Assembly: GCF_014836755.1 (NCBI RefSeq)
Contig: NZ_JACSQF010000003.1
Location: forward strand, 109,106-173,105
Origin: Oerskovia merdavium
GTDB taxonomy: Bacteria > Actinomycetota > Actinomycetes > Actinomycetales > Cellulomonadaceae
Direction: 5' to 3'
Length of the DNA: 64,000 nt
The first letter of the stretch is position 1. Each line of letters opens with the position of its first letter. The notes beneath the pieces were generated by a model. It did no database searches and was not told where the DNA came from. It saw only the letters and a program-made list of their open reading frames with translations. Shown here piece by piece: positions 10,590 through 20,581 of the stretch. The position numbers and the translations under genes are program-made.

Positions 10590-12436
10590 GTGCGACCCCT
10601 CCCCCTCCCCGACCCGGGCACCCCTCCGGTCACCGGCCCTGGCGCCCTCCTCTGGTGGCTCGCCCGCCGCCAGTGGGGCATCCTCACGGTCGCCGTCCTG
10701 CTCGGGATGGTCACGTTCGGGTGCCAGGCCGTCATGCCCTACGTGCTCGGCCGAGCGCTCGACGAGGGACTGACCGAGGGCTTCGGCGCGGTCCTGCTGG
10801 GCTGGGCCGCGGTCATGCTCGGGATCGGCGTCGTCCAGGTGGCCGCCGCCGCGGTCGGGCACCGGTTCGACATCGAGAACTGGCTGCGTGCGGCCTTCAC
10901 CACCTCGCAGCTCGTCGGGGACACCGTGGCCCGTTCGGGGCACACCATCACCGACGAGCTCCCCACGGGAGAGGTCGTCTCGGCCGTCGCGTCCGACGCG
11001 CTGCGCGTGGGCGAGGTCTACGCGATCGCGGCGCGGTTCGCGGGCTCGCTCATGGCGTACGCGGTCGTCGCGGGCATCATGCTGAGCACCTCGTTCCAGC
11101 TGGGGCTCGTCGTGGTCCTCGGCCTGCCCGTCGTCGCGGGCATCCTCGCGTTCCTCGTCAAGCCGCTCCAGCAGCGCCAGGCCGCCCAGCGCGAGGCCTC
11201 GGGCCGGCTCACGACGCTCGGCGCGGACACCGTCTCGGGCCTGCGCATCCTGCGCGGCATCGGCGGCGAGAAGGTCTTCACGGACCGCTACCGGACCCAG
11301 TCGCAGGACGTGCGCCGTACGGGGGTGCGCGTCGCGACGACGCAGTCCTACCTCGACGCGCTCCAGGTCCTGCTGCCGGGGCTGTTCGTAGCCCTGGTCC
11401 TCTACCTGGGCGCGCACGCCGCGGTGCGCGGGGAGATCAGCCCGGGGCAGCTCGTGGCGTTCTACGGCTACGCGGCGTTCCTGTCGTGGCCCCTGCAGAT
11501 CGCGACGCAGACGCTCCAGGCCACGACGCGTGCGCACGTCGCCGCGAAGAAGCTCATCAAGGTCCTCTCGGTCGTCCCGGCGACGGGCGCGACGCCCGGC
11601 ACCTCCTCGGCGCCGCCCGCAGGTTCGGTGCTGGTCGACGACGCGAGCGGCGTCGAGCTCGCACCCGGCCGGGTCGTCGCGCTCGTGAGCGTGGACCCGG
11701 ACGAGTCGGCGCGCATCGCCACGCGCATGGGCCGGTTCGACGACGTCGCGGAGGCGGGCACGCCCGTGCACCTGGGCGGGGTCCGGCTCGCGGACCTCGA
11801 CAAGGACGTGGTGCGCGAGCGCATCGTCGTCGCCGAGGCCACGCCGCACCTGTTCTCGGGCGTGCTCGGCGAGGAGCTCGACGTGCGCGGCGGGAACCTC
11901 GAGGCCGAGCTGATGCGCGCCATCATGATCGCCGACGCGCACGACGTCCTGGACTCGGTCCCGGACGGCCTCGCGGGCGACCTCCCGGAGAAGGGCCGGT
12001 CCCTGTCCGGCGGCCAGCGACAGCGCGTGGCGCTGGCGCGCGCGATCCTCACCGACCCGGAGATCCTGATCCTGATCGAGCCCACGAGCGCGGTCGACGC
12101 CCACACCGAGGCCCGCATCGCCGAGCGCCTCGCCGAGGTCCGGCGCGGACGCACCACGCTCGTCGTGACCGCGAGCCCGCTCGTCCTCGACCACGTGGAC
12201 GACGTCCTGTTCGTCGAGGACGGCCGCGTCGTGACCCACGGGACGCACCGCGAGCTCCTGCACCGGCCCCGCGGCGCGCACCAGGGCGAGCAGGCCGCTC
12301 GCTACCGTGCCGTCGTCGGGCGCTCGATGGACGAGCCCGCCGCCACGCAGCCGGGCGAGGACGTCGAGGGCGCGCACGGGACCGACCACCTGACCTCGAG
12401 CTCCCCCGAGCTCTCCGACGCCTCGAAGGGCGTGTC

Positions 12437-12440
<4 letters not shown>
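10590..12440 (+). CDS. ABC exporter half-transporter with degenerate nucleotide-binding domain
   Basis: A 616-residue ABC exporter subunit: six-helix membrane domain at about 20-320, nucleotide-binding domain at about 350-590. The signature LSGGQRQRV is intact (472-480), but the Walker A loop is gone (SVDPDESAR stands where GxxGxGKST belongs), the Walker B Asp is replaced (ILILIEPTS) and the H-loop His is replaced (VVTASPL). It should not hydrolyse ATP in its own site but can complete the partner's site. GTG 10590 is chosen because TAATGT (10576-10581) looks like the -10 box; an ATG at 10578 falls inside it. Substrate unknown. Confidence 0.88.
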
Positions 12441-14170
<1,730 letters not shown>

Positions 14171-14235
14171 CCGCACCTGTGCGCTGAGCCACCTCCCACC
14201 GCGAGGGCAGCTCACGACGCGTGCGCGCACCTCTC

Positions 14236-14264
14236 GGGGCGTGACCGGATCCCGGTCACGCCCC
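14236..14264. terminator. Hairpin terminator after the ABC exporter operon
   Basis: Perfect 13-bp stem (14236-14248/14252-14264) with a 3-nt loop, 65 nt after the exporter stop, followed by TCT. It should separate exporter transcription from the oxidase gene. Confidence 0.75.
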
Positions 14265-14465
14265 TCTGCACCTTCTGCGCGGCGGCCCGGCACGCCGGAC
14301 GTGGCGACAACGATTCAGGATCAGCGACCTGAGCACAGGGGTCGCCGCAAATATCGCAGGACACTGCGGGATATCAATCGTCCGGTCGTCGCCGCCATGA
14401 CCTGGCGAGCGCTGCTCGCGCCATGGAACCGGCCCGGTGATAGCGTGACCGCGGAGGTGGAATCA

Positions 14466-15938
14466 ATGGAACTGGTTTATCGAACCGGTGGAAACCACGT
14501 CGTCGTCAATCCGGCGCTTCTCGTGATCGCCTGCGATCCGCGCGAGCTCGAGCCGGTCATGGACTATACGCGCGAAGAGCGAGCGCTGCTGAATTCGCTC
14601 CGCAACTTCACCTTCTACACGACCTGTCTGCGAGTCTCTCCGCGCAGGGCGCAAGATCGGGTCGTCATCCTCGCTCCCGACATCGTCGAGTCCCAGACCG
14701 GCCTCGTGCAGGGGTATCGCAACGAGACGGCAAAACAGTGGGGCCTTCCCGCCGCGAACCGCGCCGCGACCAACGTCGTCACGATATACCAGATGGTAGG
14801 GATCAACGGCGAGTCGGATCCCGGCACCCTCGCCGCACAGCGAAAGGCATTCTTGGACGACCCTCCTTCGTGGTGGCCGTTCCGGCCCGGCCAGTACGAG
14901 ATCGTGCAGGTCGAAGAAAATCAGAACGGCGAGATCCACCAGGCCGTGAACCCGTTGCAGACGCCCTACTTCAACCAGTTCTTCTCCGGCGCGCTCGAAG
15001 CCGGGGCTCCGTGGCGATGGCTCGACATGCAGGGCGCGAACGACACGGTGTACGTCCACGCGTCGACGTGCTTCGAGTCTGTCCTGCACTGCTGGTCGTA
15101 TCTGAACATCCTGCTCGACGCCAAGCCCGCCCTGCTGTCGGCAGCCAAGGACAGCGCCATCGTCGTCATCGGTGCGGGAGTGAGCGGGTTGCTCTTCGCG
15201 CAGCGCTTCATCGACTCGGGCTTCACCAACATCACCCTGCTGGAGAAGACGAACAGGTTCGCCGGCAAGACGCATTCGTTGCAGGTGCCGGACCAGGGCG
15301 TCACCTCGATCGCCGAGCTCGGCACGTGCTACCTGTCGCCGGCGTACGACGAGATGGTGCAAGCGCTCTCCGAGTTCACCGTCGGCAACAAGCGCGTGGC
15401 CGTCGCGCACGGGACCGAACGAGGCATAGTCGTCGGCACGCCGCCGAACGAGACGGTCATGGCTTTCGGCGACTACGGACTCATGGTCGCGTGCCAGTAT
15501 CTCGGTTTCGGTTGGCCCTGCAGCAAGGTGGAGCAGGACCTCGCCTACGCCGAGCTGCTGGCCGCCGCCGCGATCTACGTCCGCCTGCGCTGGGAGATCT
15601 TCGGCACCGTCGACGGCGTCATGCCGGTCTCGAAGCCTGTCGGCGACCCGCACGGCATCTTTTCGAAGAGCTTCGCGCAATATCTTGACGACAACAAGAT
15701 GGGCGCGTTGAAGGGCTATCTGATGTACGCCTATCAGGTGCAGGGTTATGGCGATCTCGACAAGATCCCTGCGTACTACGGCCTCGTGTGGGTCATGCCG
15801 GACATGGCGCAACCTCTTGGCGAGTCGAGCGGCGTCACGGCCTGGCAGAAGGGCTGGGAAGACGTCTGGGATCAGATGGTCGAGAAGCGCAACATGAACA
15901 TCAAGCTGAACACGAGCGTGGTCAGCATCCGCCGCTGA
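14466..15938 (+). CDS. Flavin amine-oxidase-like protein with circularly permuted halves
   Basis: A 490-residue protein whose halves are in reverse of the normal order. Residues 1 to ~227 look like the C-terminal half of a flavin amine oxidase: ELVYRTGG, a strand VIACDPREL, and at 205-225 the FAD-closing ASTCFESVLHCWSYLNILL. Residues ~228-490 look like the N-terminal half: Rossmann loop VVIGAGVSGL (GAGVSG at 236-241), acidic ribose ligand in LLEK, ending in the strand IKLNTSVVSIRR, after which ELVYR would normally follow. ATG 14466 has a good ribosome site (GGAGG, 14453-14457), but the frame is open upstream to 14241 and the oxidase-like reading seems to begin near 14430. AT-richer codons (AAT, TAT, GAA, CTT) differ from neighbours. 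Substrate unknown. Confidence 0.75.
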   Translation: MELVYRTGGNHVVVNPALLVIACDPRELEPVMDYTREERALLNSLRNFTFYTTCLRVSPRRAQDRVVILAPDIVESQTGLVQGYRNETAKQWGLPAANRAATNVVTIYQMVGINGESDPGTLAAQRKAFLDDPPSWWPFRPGQYEIVQVEENQNGEIHQAVNPLQTPYFNQFFSGALEAGAPWRWLDMQGANDTVYVHASTCFESVLHCWSYLNILLDAKPALLSAAKDSAIVVIGAGVSGLLFAQRFIDSGFTNITLLEKTNRFAGKTHSLQVPDQGVTSIAELGTCYLSPAYDEMVQALSEFTVGNKRVAVAHGTERGIVVGTPPNETVMAFGDYGLMVACQYLGFGWPCSKVEQDLAYAELLAAAAIYVRLRWEIFGTVDGVMPVSKPVGDPHGIFSKSFAQYLDDNKMGALKGYLMYAYQVQGYGDLDKIPAYYGLVWVMPDMAQPLGESSGVTAWQKGWEDVWDQMVEKRNMNIKLNTSVVSIRR

Positions 15939-15989
15939 CTGCACGGCGCGACGGAGGGTGACACCCGGCCGCTGCGCGCTCTGGACAAA

Positions 15990-16073
15990 GGCATCACGGA
16001 GATCGGGCCGCACGATGAGCTCGCCGCTTCGGGGGAAGCTGCGCGCGGCTCTGGCGCGCCTGGCAGCAGGAGA
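15990..16073 (+). pseudogene. Decayed copy of the ABC exporter 3' end
   Basis: The plus strand reads GITEIGPHDELAASG, then after a one-base frame change ARLWRAWQQE. This matches the C-terminus of the intact exporter (RITEIGPHDEL ... ARLWKSWQQE, about 14086-14167). Synonymous changes (GAC to GAT, CGCC to GCTT) show it is not a fresh duplication. No homology to the exporter is evident upstream of about 15990. The fragment and the intact copy bracket the permuted oxidase. Confidence 0.8.
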
Positions 16074-16159
16074 AGTCGCCAACCCTCGGCACGGCAACCA
16101 GGTTCACAGCACTCCCGACGCCCCGCTCCCAGGCAATCCCCAGGAAACCCGGCAAGGCT

Positions 16160-16177
16160 TAGTTGACCGTTCAACTA
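16160..16177. promoter_or_regulatory. Operator-like palindrome upstream of yceI-type gene
   Basis: TAGTTGA-CCGT-TCAACTA: 7-bp perfect arms, 4-nt centre, ending 14 nt before the YceI start and overlapping the likely ribosome site AGGGAG. The TTGA/TCAA half-sites resemble those of MarR-family repressors (inference). Confidence 0.5.
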
Positions 16178-16191
16178 GGGAGCTGGGCCGC

Positions 16192-16896
16192 ATGAAGAAG
16201 ACCGTCGCACTGACCATCGGGATCGTGCTGCTCTGCGGCGCACTGCTCCTGGGCGGGACCTGGGTCTACGCCCGCTCGCAGGCCGGGACCGAGGCAGCAC
16301 CTCTCGCCCTCACGTCGCCCGCTCCGAGCGGGTCGTCGGACTCCGTAGACGACGCCGGCAGCACGGCCACCGGCCCCGTCGCCGACGGCGTCTACGCGGT
16401 CGACACCGGGTCGCAGGCCGGGTACCGGGTCGACGAGGTCCTCTCGGGACAGGACGTGACCGTCGTCGGGCGCACGAGCGACGTGCGCGGCGAGGCGACG
16501 GTCGAGGGCGGCGTGCTCACCGCGGCCAGCATCGAGGTCGACATGACCACGATCGCGACCGACGACTCGGGCCGCGACCGGCAGTTCCTGGGGATCCTCG
16601 ACACCTCGGCGCACCCGACCGCGACGTTCGTCCTGTCGTCGCCCGTGGACCTGTCGGGACTCGCCGGCGGCACCGCGACCGTCGAGGCGACAGGGACGCT
16701 CACGATCAAGGGCGTCTCGCACGAGGTCGTCGTGACCCTCGACGCCCAGACCGTGGGTGACGGCGCGCAGGTCAGCGGATCCATCCCCGTGACGTTCTCC
16801 GACTACGACGTGAGCGCGCCGAACCTCGGGTTCGTCACGGTCGAGGATGCCGGGACCGTGGAGCTGCTGCTCGAGCTCACGCCCGCTGGTTCCTGA
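16192..16896 (+). CDS. YceI-family lipocalin-like exported protein
   Basis: A 234-residue protein with one N-terminal membrane segment (about 5-27), an Ala/Ser/Pro linker, and a YceI beta-barrel domain (about 65-232). Family features are present: AGYRVDEV near the start, the VEVDMTTIATDDSGRDRQFLGILDTSAHPTA-type region at about 120-145, and LTIKGVSHEVVVTL. YceI proteins bind amphiphilic molecules such as polyisoprenoids; no enzyme activity is established for most. The ATG is preceded by AGGGAG. The last 20 nt overlap the convergent SURF1 gene. The palindrome at 16160-16177 suggests repressor control. Confidence 0.9.
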   Translation: MKKTVALTIGIVLLCGALLLGGTWVYARSQAGTEAAPLALTSPAPSGSSDSVDDAGSTATGPVADGVYAVDTGSQAGYRVDEVLSGQDVTVVGRTSDVRGEATVEGGVLTAASIEVDMTTIATDDSGRDRQFLGILDTSAHPTATFVLSSPVDLSGLAGGTATVEATGTLTIKGVSHEVVVTLDAQTVGDGAQVSGSIPVTFSDYDVSAPNLGFVTVEDAGTVELLLELTPAGS

Positions 16897-17842
16897 CCGG
16901 GCCGTCCGGCGCCTCGCCGGCTGCCTCGCCTACCGGCTCGCCTGCCGCCTCCCGAGGCGCGACCGGCAGGTCGGGGAGCCCGGCGATCCCGCTCGAGACG
17001 CCGTCGCCGCGCTTGCGCCCGCCGGCCGCCTCGTCACGCACCAGGCGGACCCACAGCAGGACCGCGAAGGCTCCGAAGATCCACCACTGGAGCGCATAGA
17101 ACGCGTTCTGGATGTTGACGCCCGTGCCGCCCTCGATCGTGGGTCGGGGCAGCACGCGCGGACCGCCCTCGTCCGCTGCGAGCTGGGCGGGGTCGGAGTC
17201 GATCATGACGAGGTAGCCGCCGTAGATGGGGTTGCCCCAGGCGTTCGCGAGCGCCGCGGACGAGATCGAGTCGGTCTGCCCCTCGGGCAGGCCACCGGTC
17301 CCGTCGGCCTCGGAGGCCTGGAGGTAGGCGGTGACCCGCACCTGGCCGGAGGGTACGGCGAGGGCCACGTCGTCCTCAGCGTCCGCCGTCGGGACCCAGC
17401 CGCGGACGACCGGGACGACGGGCGGGCCGGACAGGTCGGCCCACGACTCGCCGTCCGTCCCGTCGTCGGACACGCGCAGGGGCGTCAGGACGAGGAAACC
17501 CGTCTCGCCGTCGAGCGCACGGCCGGCGACCAGGAGCTGGCCCTCGGGCTCGTACTCGCCCTCGACCCAGACCTTGTGCCCCACGAGCTCGCCCGGGAAG
17601 GTCGACTGCGGGGGCAGGACCTCGCCGAGCCCGTCGGGTCCCTTGGCCTCCGCCTCGGCCTCGGCCTCCGCGAGGGCGTGCTGCTCGGCGAGCTCGGCAC
17701 GCTCGTAGGCGCGGTCGAGCTGCCACACCCCGAGGCGGCCGCACACGCCCGCCGCGAGGAGGAAGAGCAGCAGGAAGCCGATCATGCGGGGGCTGCGGGC
17801 GACGGCCCAGAAGCCTGGGCGAGGGGAGGCCTGGTCGGACAC
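16877..17842 (-). CDS. SURF1-family cytochrome oxidase assembly protein
   Basis: A 321-residue membrane protein with two transmembrane segments, near the N-terminus (about 21-40, RSPRMIGFLLLFLLAAG) and C-terminus (about 245-265, NAFYALQWWIFGAFAVLLW). The extracytoplasmic part holds SURF1-type strands such as VWVEGEY, PVVRGWVP and YLVMI. SURF1 helps insert heme a into cytochrome aa3 oxidase subunit I. An Ala/Glu run at about 66-75 and a Gly/Pro/Ala-rich C-terminal tail are additions. GTG 17842 is chosen for its GTGGGGG ribosome site and because upstream residues lack family character. Confidence 0.88.
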   Translation of the reverse strand: MSDQASPRPGFWAVARSPRMIGFLLLFLLAAGVCGRLGVWQLDRAYERAELAEQHALAEAEAEAEAKGPDGLGEVLPPQSTFPGELVGHKVWVEGEYEPEGQLLVAGRALDGETGFLVLTPLRVSDDGTDGESWADLSGPPVVPVVRGWVPTADAEDDVALAVPSGQVRVTAYLQASEADGTGGLPEGQTDSISSAALANAWGNPIYGGYLVMIDSDPAQLAADEGGPRVLPRPTIEGGTGVNIQNAFYALQWWIFGAFAVLLWVRLVRDEAAGGRKRGDGVSSGIAGLPDLPVAPREAAGEPVGEAAGEAPDGPVRNQRA

Positions 17843-17926
17843 GCCCCCACGGTAACCGGGCGCGAGTTGCCCCGGAGAATCCGTGCGGGGAGACGTGACC
17901 CACACCACTGTCCGTGGTTCCGGCGA

Positions 17927-17957
17927 CCCGATCGGGACTTCCTGACCGACCGGTCGG
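17927..17957. promoter_or_regulatory. Paired palindromes upstream of xfp
   Basis: CCCGATCGGG (17927-17936) and CCGACCGGTCGG (17946-17957) are both perfect palindromes with centres exactly 20 nt apart, about two helical turns. They lie between divergent SURF1 and xfp genes and could be a dimer-of-dimers operator. GC-rich palindromes arise by chance here, so support is modest. Confidence 0.35.
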
Positions 17958-18085
17958 GGACCTTCGTCCTTTTCTGCCGTTTCGGGCGCACCTCACACTC
18001 CGCGGGACCACCGAAACCATGCGTCACCCCGGCCGATGCGGTTGTATGAAGGGGCCACCATCCCCCGGTACAGCTGGAGCGTGCG

Positions 18086-20581
18086 ATGACTACGACCACC
18101 TCGCGTCCGACAGAAGGAACACCTTGGCGATCCGGTGAGGTCGCCCCTCTCTCGGAGGAGACCCTCGCCCGCGTCGACGGCTGGTGGAGGGCGGCCAACT
18201 ACCTCTCGGTGGGTCAGATCTACCTGCTCGCGAACCCCTTGCTGCGCGAGCCCCTCGACCGGGACGACGTGAAGCCCCGTCTCCTGGGCCACTGGGGCAC
18301 CACGCCGGGCCTCAACTTCCTCTACGCGCACCTCAACCGTGCGATCGTCGAGCGCGAGCAGTCCACGATCTACGTCACGGGTCCCGGCCACGGCGGCCCC
18401 GGCCTCGTCGCGAACTCCTACCTCGAGGGCACCTACTCCGAGGTCTACTCCGACATCACGCAGGACACCGAGGGGCTTCGCCGCCTGTTCCGGCAGTTCT
18501 CGTTCCCCGGCGGCATCCCCTCGCACGTCGCACCGGAGACTCCCGGCTCGATCCACGAGGGCGGCGAGCTCGGCTACGCGCTCTCGCACGCGTACGGCGC
18601 CGCGTTCGACAACCCGGACCTCCTGGTCGCGGCCGTCGTGGGCGACGGCGAGGCCGAGACCGGCCCCCTGGCCACGAGCTGGCACTCGAACAAGTTCGTC
18701 AACCCGGTCAACGACGGTGTGGTGCTGCCGATCCTGCACCTCAACGGGTACAAGATCGCGAACCCGACGATCCTCGGCCGCATCAGCGACGACGAGCTGC
18801 ACGACCTCATGGTCGGCTACGGGCACACGCCCTACTTCTTCTCGGGCGGGTTCGACGGCGAGGACCACTACGAGGTGCACCGCCGGTTCGCGTCCCTGCT
18901 CGACGAGGTGCTCAACCACATCGCGCAGATCAAGGCCGACGCCGCGGCAGGCAACGACGAGCGCCCGTTCTGGCCCATGATCGTGTTCCGCACCCCCAAG
19001 GGATGGACGGGCCCCAAGACGATCGACGGCAAGAAGACCGAGGACTCCTGGCGCTCGCACCAGGTGCCGCTCGCGAGCGCGCGCGACACCCCGGAGCACC
19101 TCCAGGACCTCAAGGACTGGCTCGACTCCTACCGCGTCCACGAGCTGTTCGACGACAAGGGCCGCCTCGACGCGGACATCGCGCAGCTCGCCCCGCGCGG
19201 CACGCTGCGCATGAGCGACAACCCGCACACCAACGGTGGCCTGCTCCTCAAGGACCTGCGCCTGCCCGACTTCCGCGACTACGCGGTCGAGGTCACCGCC
19301 CCCGGCGGGGGCCTCTCGGAGGCGACCAGGGTCCTGGGCCAGTGGCTGACCGACGTCGTGCGGCTCAACCCGGACAACTTCCGGATCTTCGGCCCGGACG
19401 AGACCGCGTCGAACCGCCTGCAGGCGGTCTACGAGGTCACGGACAAGCAGTGGAACGCGGAGTTCTTCGGGCCCGACGTCGACGAGCACCTCGCGCGTGC
19501 GGGTCGCGTCATGGAGATGCTCTCCGAGCACCAGTGCCAGGGCTGGCTCGAGGGGTACCTCCTCACGGGGCGCCACGGGCTCTTCTCGTGCTACGAGGCC
19601 TTCATCCACATCATCGACTCGATGTTCAACCAGCACGCCAAGTGGCTCAAGGTCACCAACGACATCCCGTGGCGACGGCCCATCGCGAGCCTCAACTACC
19701 TGCTCTCGAGCCACGTGTGGCGCCAGGACCACAACGGCTTCAGCCACCAGGACCCCGGCTTCATCGACCACGTGGTCAACAAGAAGGCGGAGATCGTCCG
19801 CGTCTACCTGCCGCCGGACGCCAACACGCTGCTCTCGACCTACGACCACTGCCTGCGCTCGCGCCAGTACGTGAACGTCGTGGTCGCGGGCAAGCAGCCC
19901 GCGCCGAACTTCCTGACCATGGACCAGGCGATCGCCCACTGCACGCGCGGCCTGGGCATCTGGGAGTGGGCCGGCACCGAGGTCCCGGGCGAGGACCCGG
20001 ACGTGGTGCTCGGCTGCGCCGGCGACGTCCCGACGCTCGAGACCCTGGCCGCGGCCGACCTGCTGCGCCAGCACCTGCCCGAGCTCAAGGTCCGCGTGGT
20101 CAACGTCGTGGACCTCATGCGCCTGCAGGACGAGAAGGAGCACCCGCACGGGCTCTCCGACCGCGACTTCGACACGCTGTTCACCACGGACAAGCCGGTC
20201 GTGTTCGCGTACCACGGCTACCCGTGGCTCATCCACCGCCTGACGTACCGCCGCAACGGGCACGAGAACATCCACGTGCGCGGCTACAAGGAGGAGGGCA
20301 CCACCACCACGCCGTTCGACATGGTCATGCTCAACGACCTCGACCGGTTCCACCTGGTGATCGACGTGATCGACCGCGTGCCCTCGCTGCGGTCGAAGGC
20401 GGCCGGGCTGCGCCAGAAGATGGTGGACGCCCGTCTGGAGGCTCGTCAGTACACGAGAGAGCACGGCGAGGACATCCCCTCGGTCCGTGACTGGGTGTGG
20501 CCCGACGCGGGCGACACCGCAACTGCAGAAGGCGGGCCGGCGTACGACGCGGCCGCCGCTACCGGAGGCGACAACGAGTGA
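18086..20581 (+). CDS. xfp: Phosphoketolase (xylulose-5-P / fructose-6-P)
   Basis: A thiamine-diphosphate enzyme that splits xylulose 5-phosphate (and perhaps fructose 6-phosphate) with phosphate to give acetyl phosphate plus glyceraldehyde 3-phosphate or erythrose 4-phosphate. The 831 residues match the family length. Visible motifs are GHGGPG at 101-106, the cofactor motif GDGEAETG at 186-193, and KGWTGP plus SHQVPLA in the middle. The C-terminal third carries [15 protein letters not shown] and the ERF-like GTTTTPFDM. Its stop overlaps the pta start (GTGA), giving xfp-pta-ackA, so the acetyl phosphate can go straight to acetyl-CoA or acetate plus ATP. Dual substrate use cannot be told from sequence. 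Confidence 0.96.
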   Translation: MTTTTSRPTEGTPWRSGEVAPLSEETLARVDGWWRAANYLSVGQIYLLANPLLREPLDRDDVKPRLLGHWGTTPGLNFLYAHLNRAIVEREQSTIYVTGPGHGGPGLVANSYLEGTYSEVYSDITQDTEGLRRLFRQFSFPGGIPSHVAPETPGSIHEGGELGYALSHAYGAAFDNPDLLVAAVVGDGEAETGPLATSWHSNKFVNPVNDGVVLPILHLNGYKIANPTILGRISDDELHDLMVGYGHTPYFFSGGFDGEDHYEVHRRFASLLDEVLNHIAQIKADAAAGNDERPFWPMIVFRTPKGWTGPKTIDGKKTEDSWRSHQVPLASARDTPEHLQDLKDWLDSYRVHELFDDKGRLDADIAQLAPRGTLRMSDNPHTNGGLLLKDLRLPDFRDYAVEVTAPGGGLSEATRVLGQWLTDVVRLNPDNFRIFGPDETASNRLQAVYEVTDKQWNAEFFGPDVDEHLARAGRVMEMLSEHQCQGWLEGYLLTGRHGLFSCYEAFIHIIDSMFNQHAKWLKVTNDIPWRRPIASLNYLLSSHVWRQDHNGFSHQDPGFIDHVVNKKAEIVRVYLPPDANTLLSTYDHCLRSRQYVNVVVAGKQPAPNFLTMDQAIAHCTRGLGIWEWAGTEVPGEDPDVVLGCAGDVPTLETLAAADLLRQHLPELKVRVVNVVDLMRLQDEKEHPHGLSDRDFDTLFTTDKPVVFAYHGYPWLIHRLTYRRNGHENIHVRGYKEEGTTTTPFDMVMLNDLDRFHLVIDVIDRVPSLRSKAAGLRQKMVDARLEARQYTREHGEDIPSVRDWVWPDAGDTATAEGGPAYDAAAATGGDNE

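Noticed and set aside
10133-12436. Upstream part of the long frame that ends in the second ABC subunit
   Set aside because: Composition is that of a shadow of moeZ/DUF3817 and subunit 1; the real start is the ATG at 12437 overlapping the previous stop.
14241-14465. Longer start for the amine-oxidase frame
   Set aside because: The first codons coincide with the exporter terminator hairpin and lack family character. The ATG at 14466 has a good ribosome site, although the stretch from about 14430 may be remnant native sequence.
14466-15938. Two broken oxidase pseudogene fragments instead of one gene
   Set aside because: The halves are in one frame with no stop or frameshift, and together they make a complete set of motifs with normal total length.
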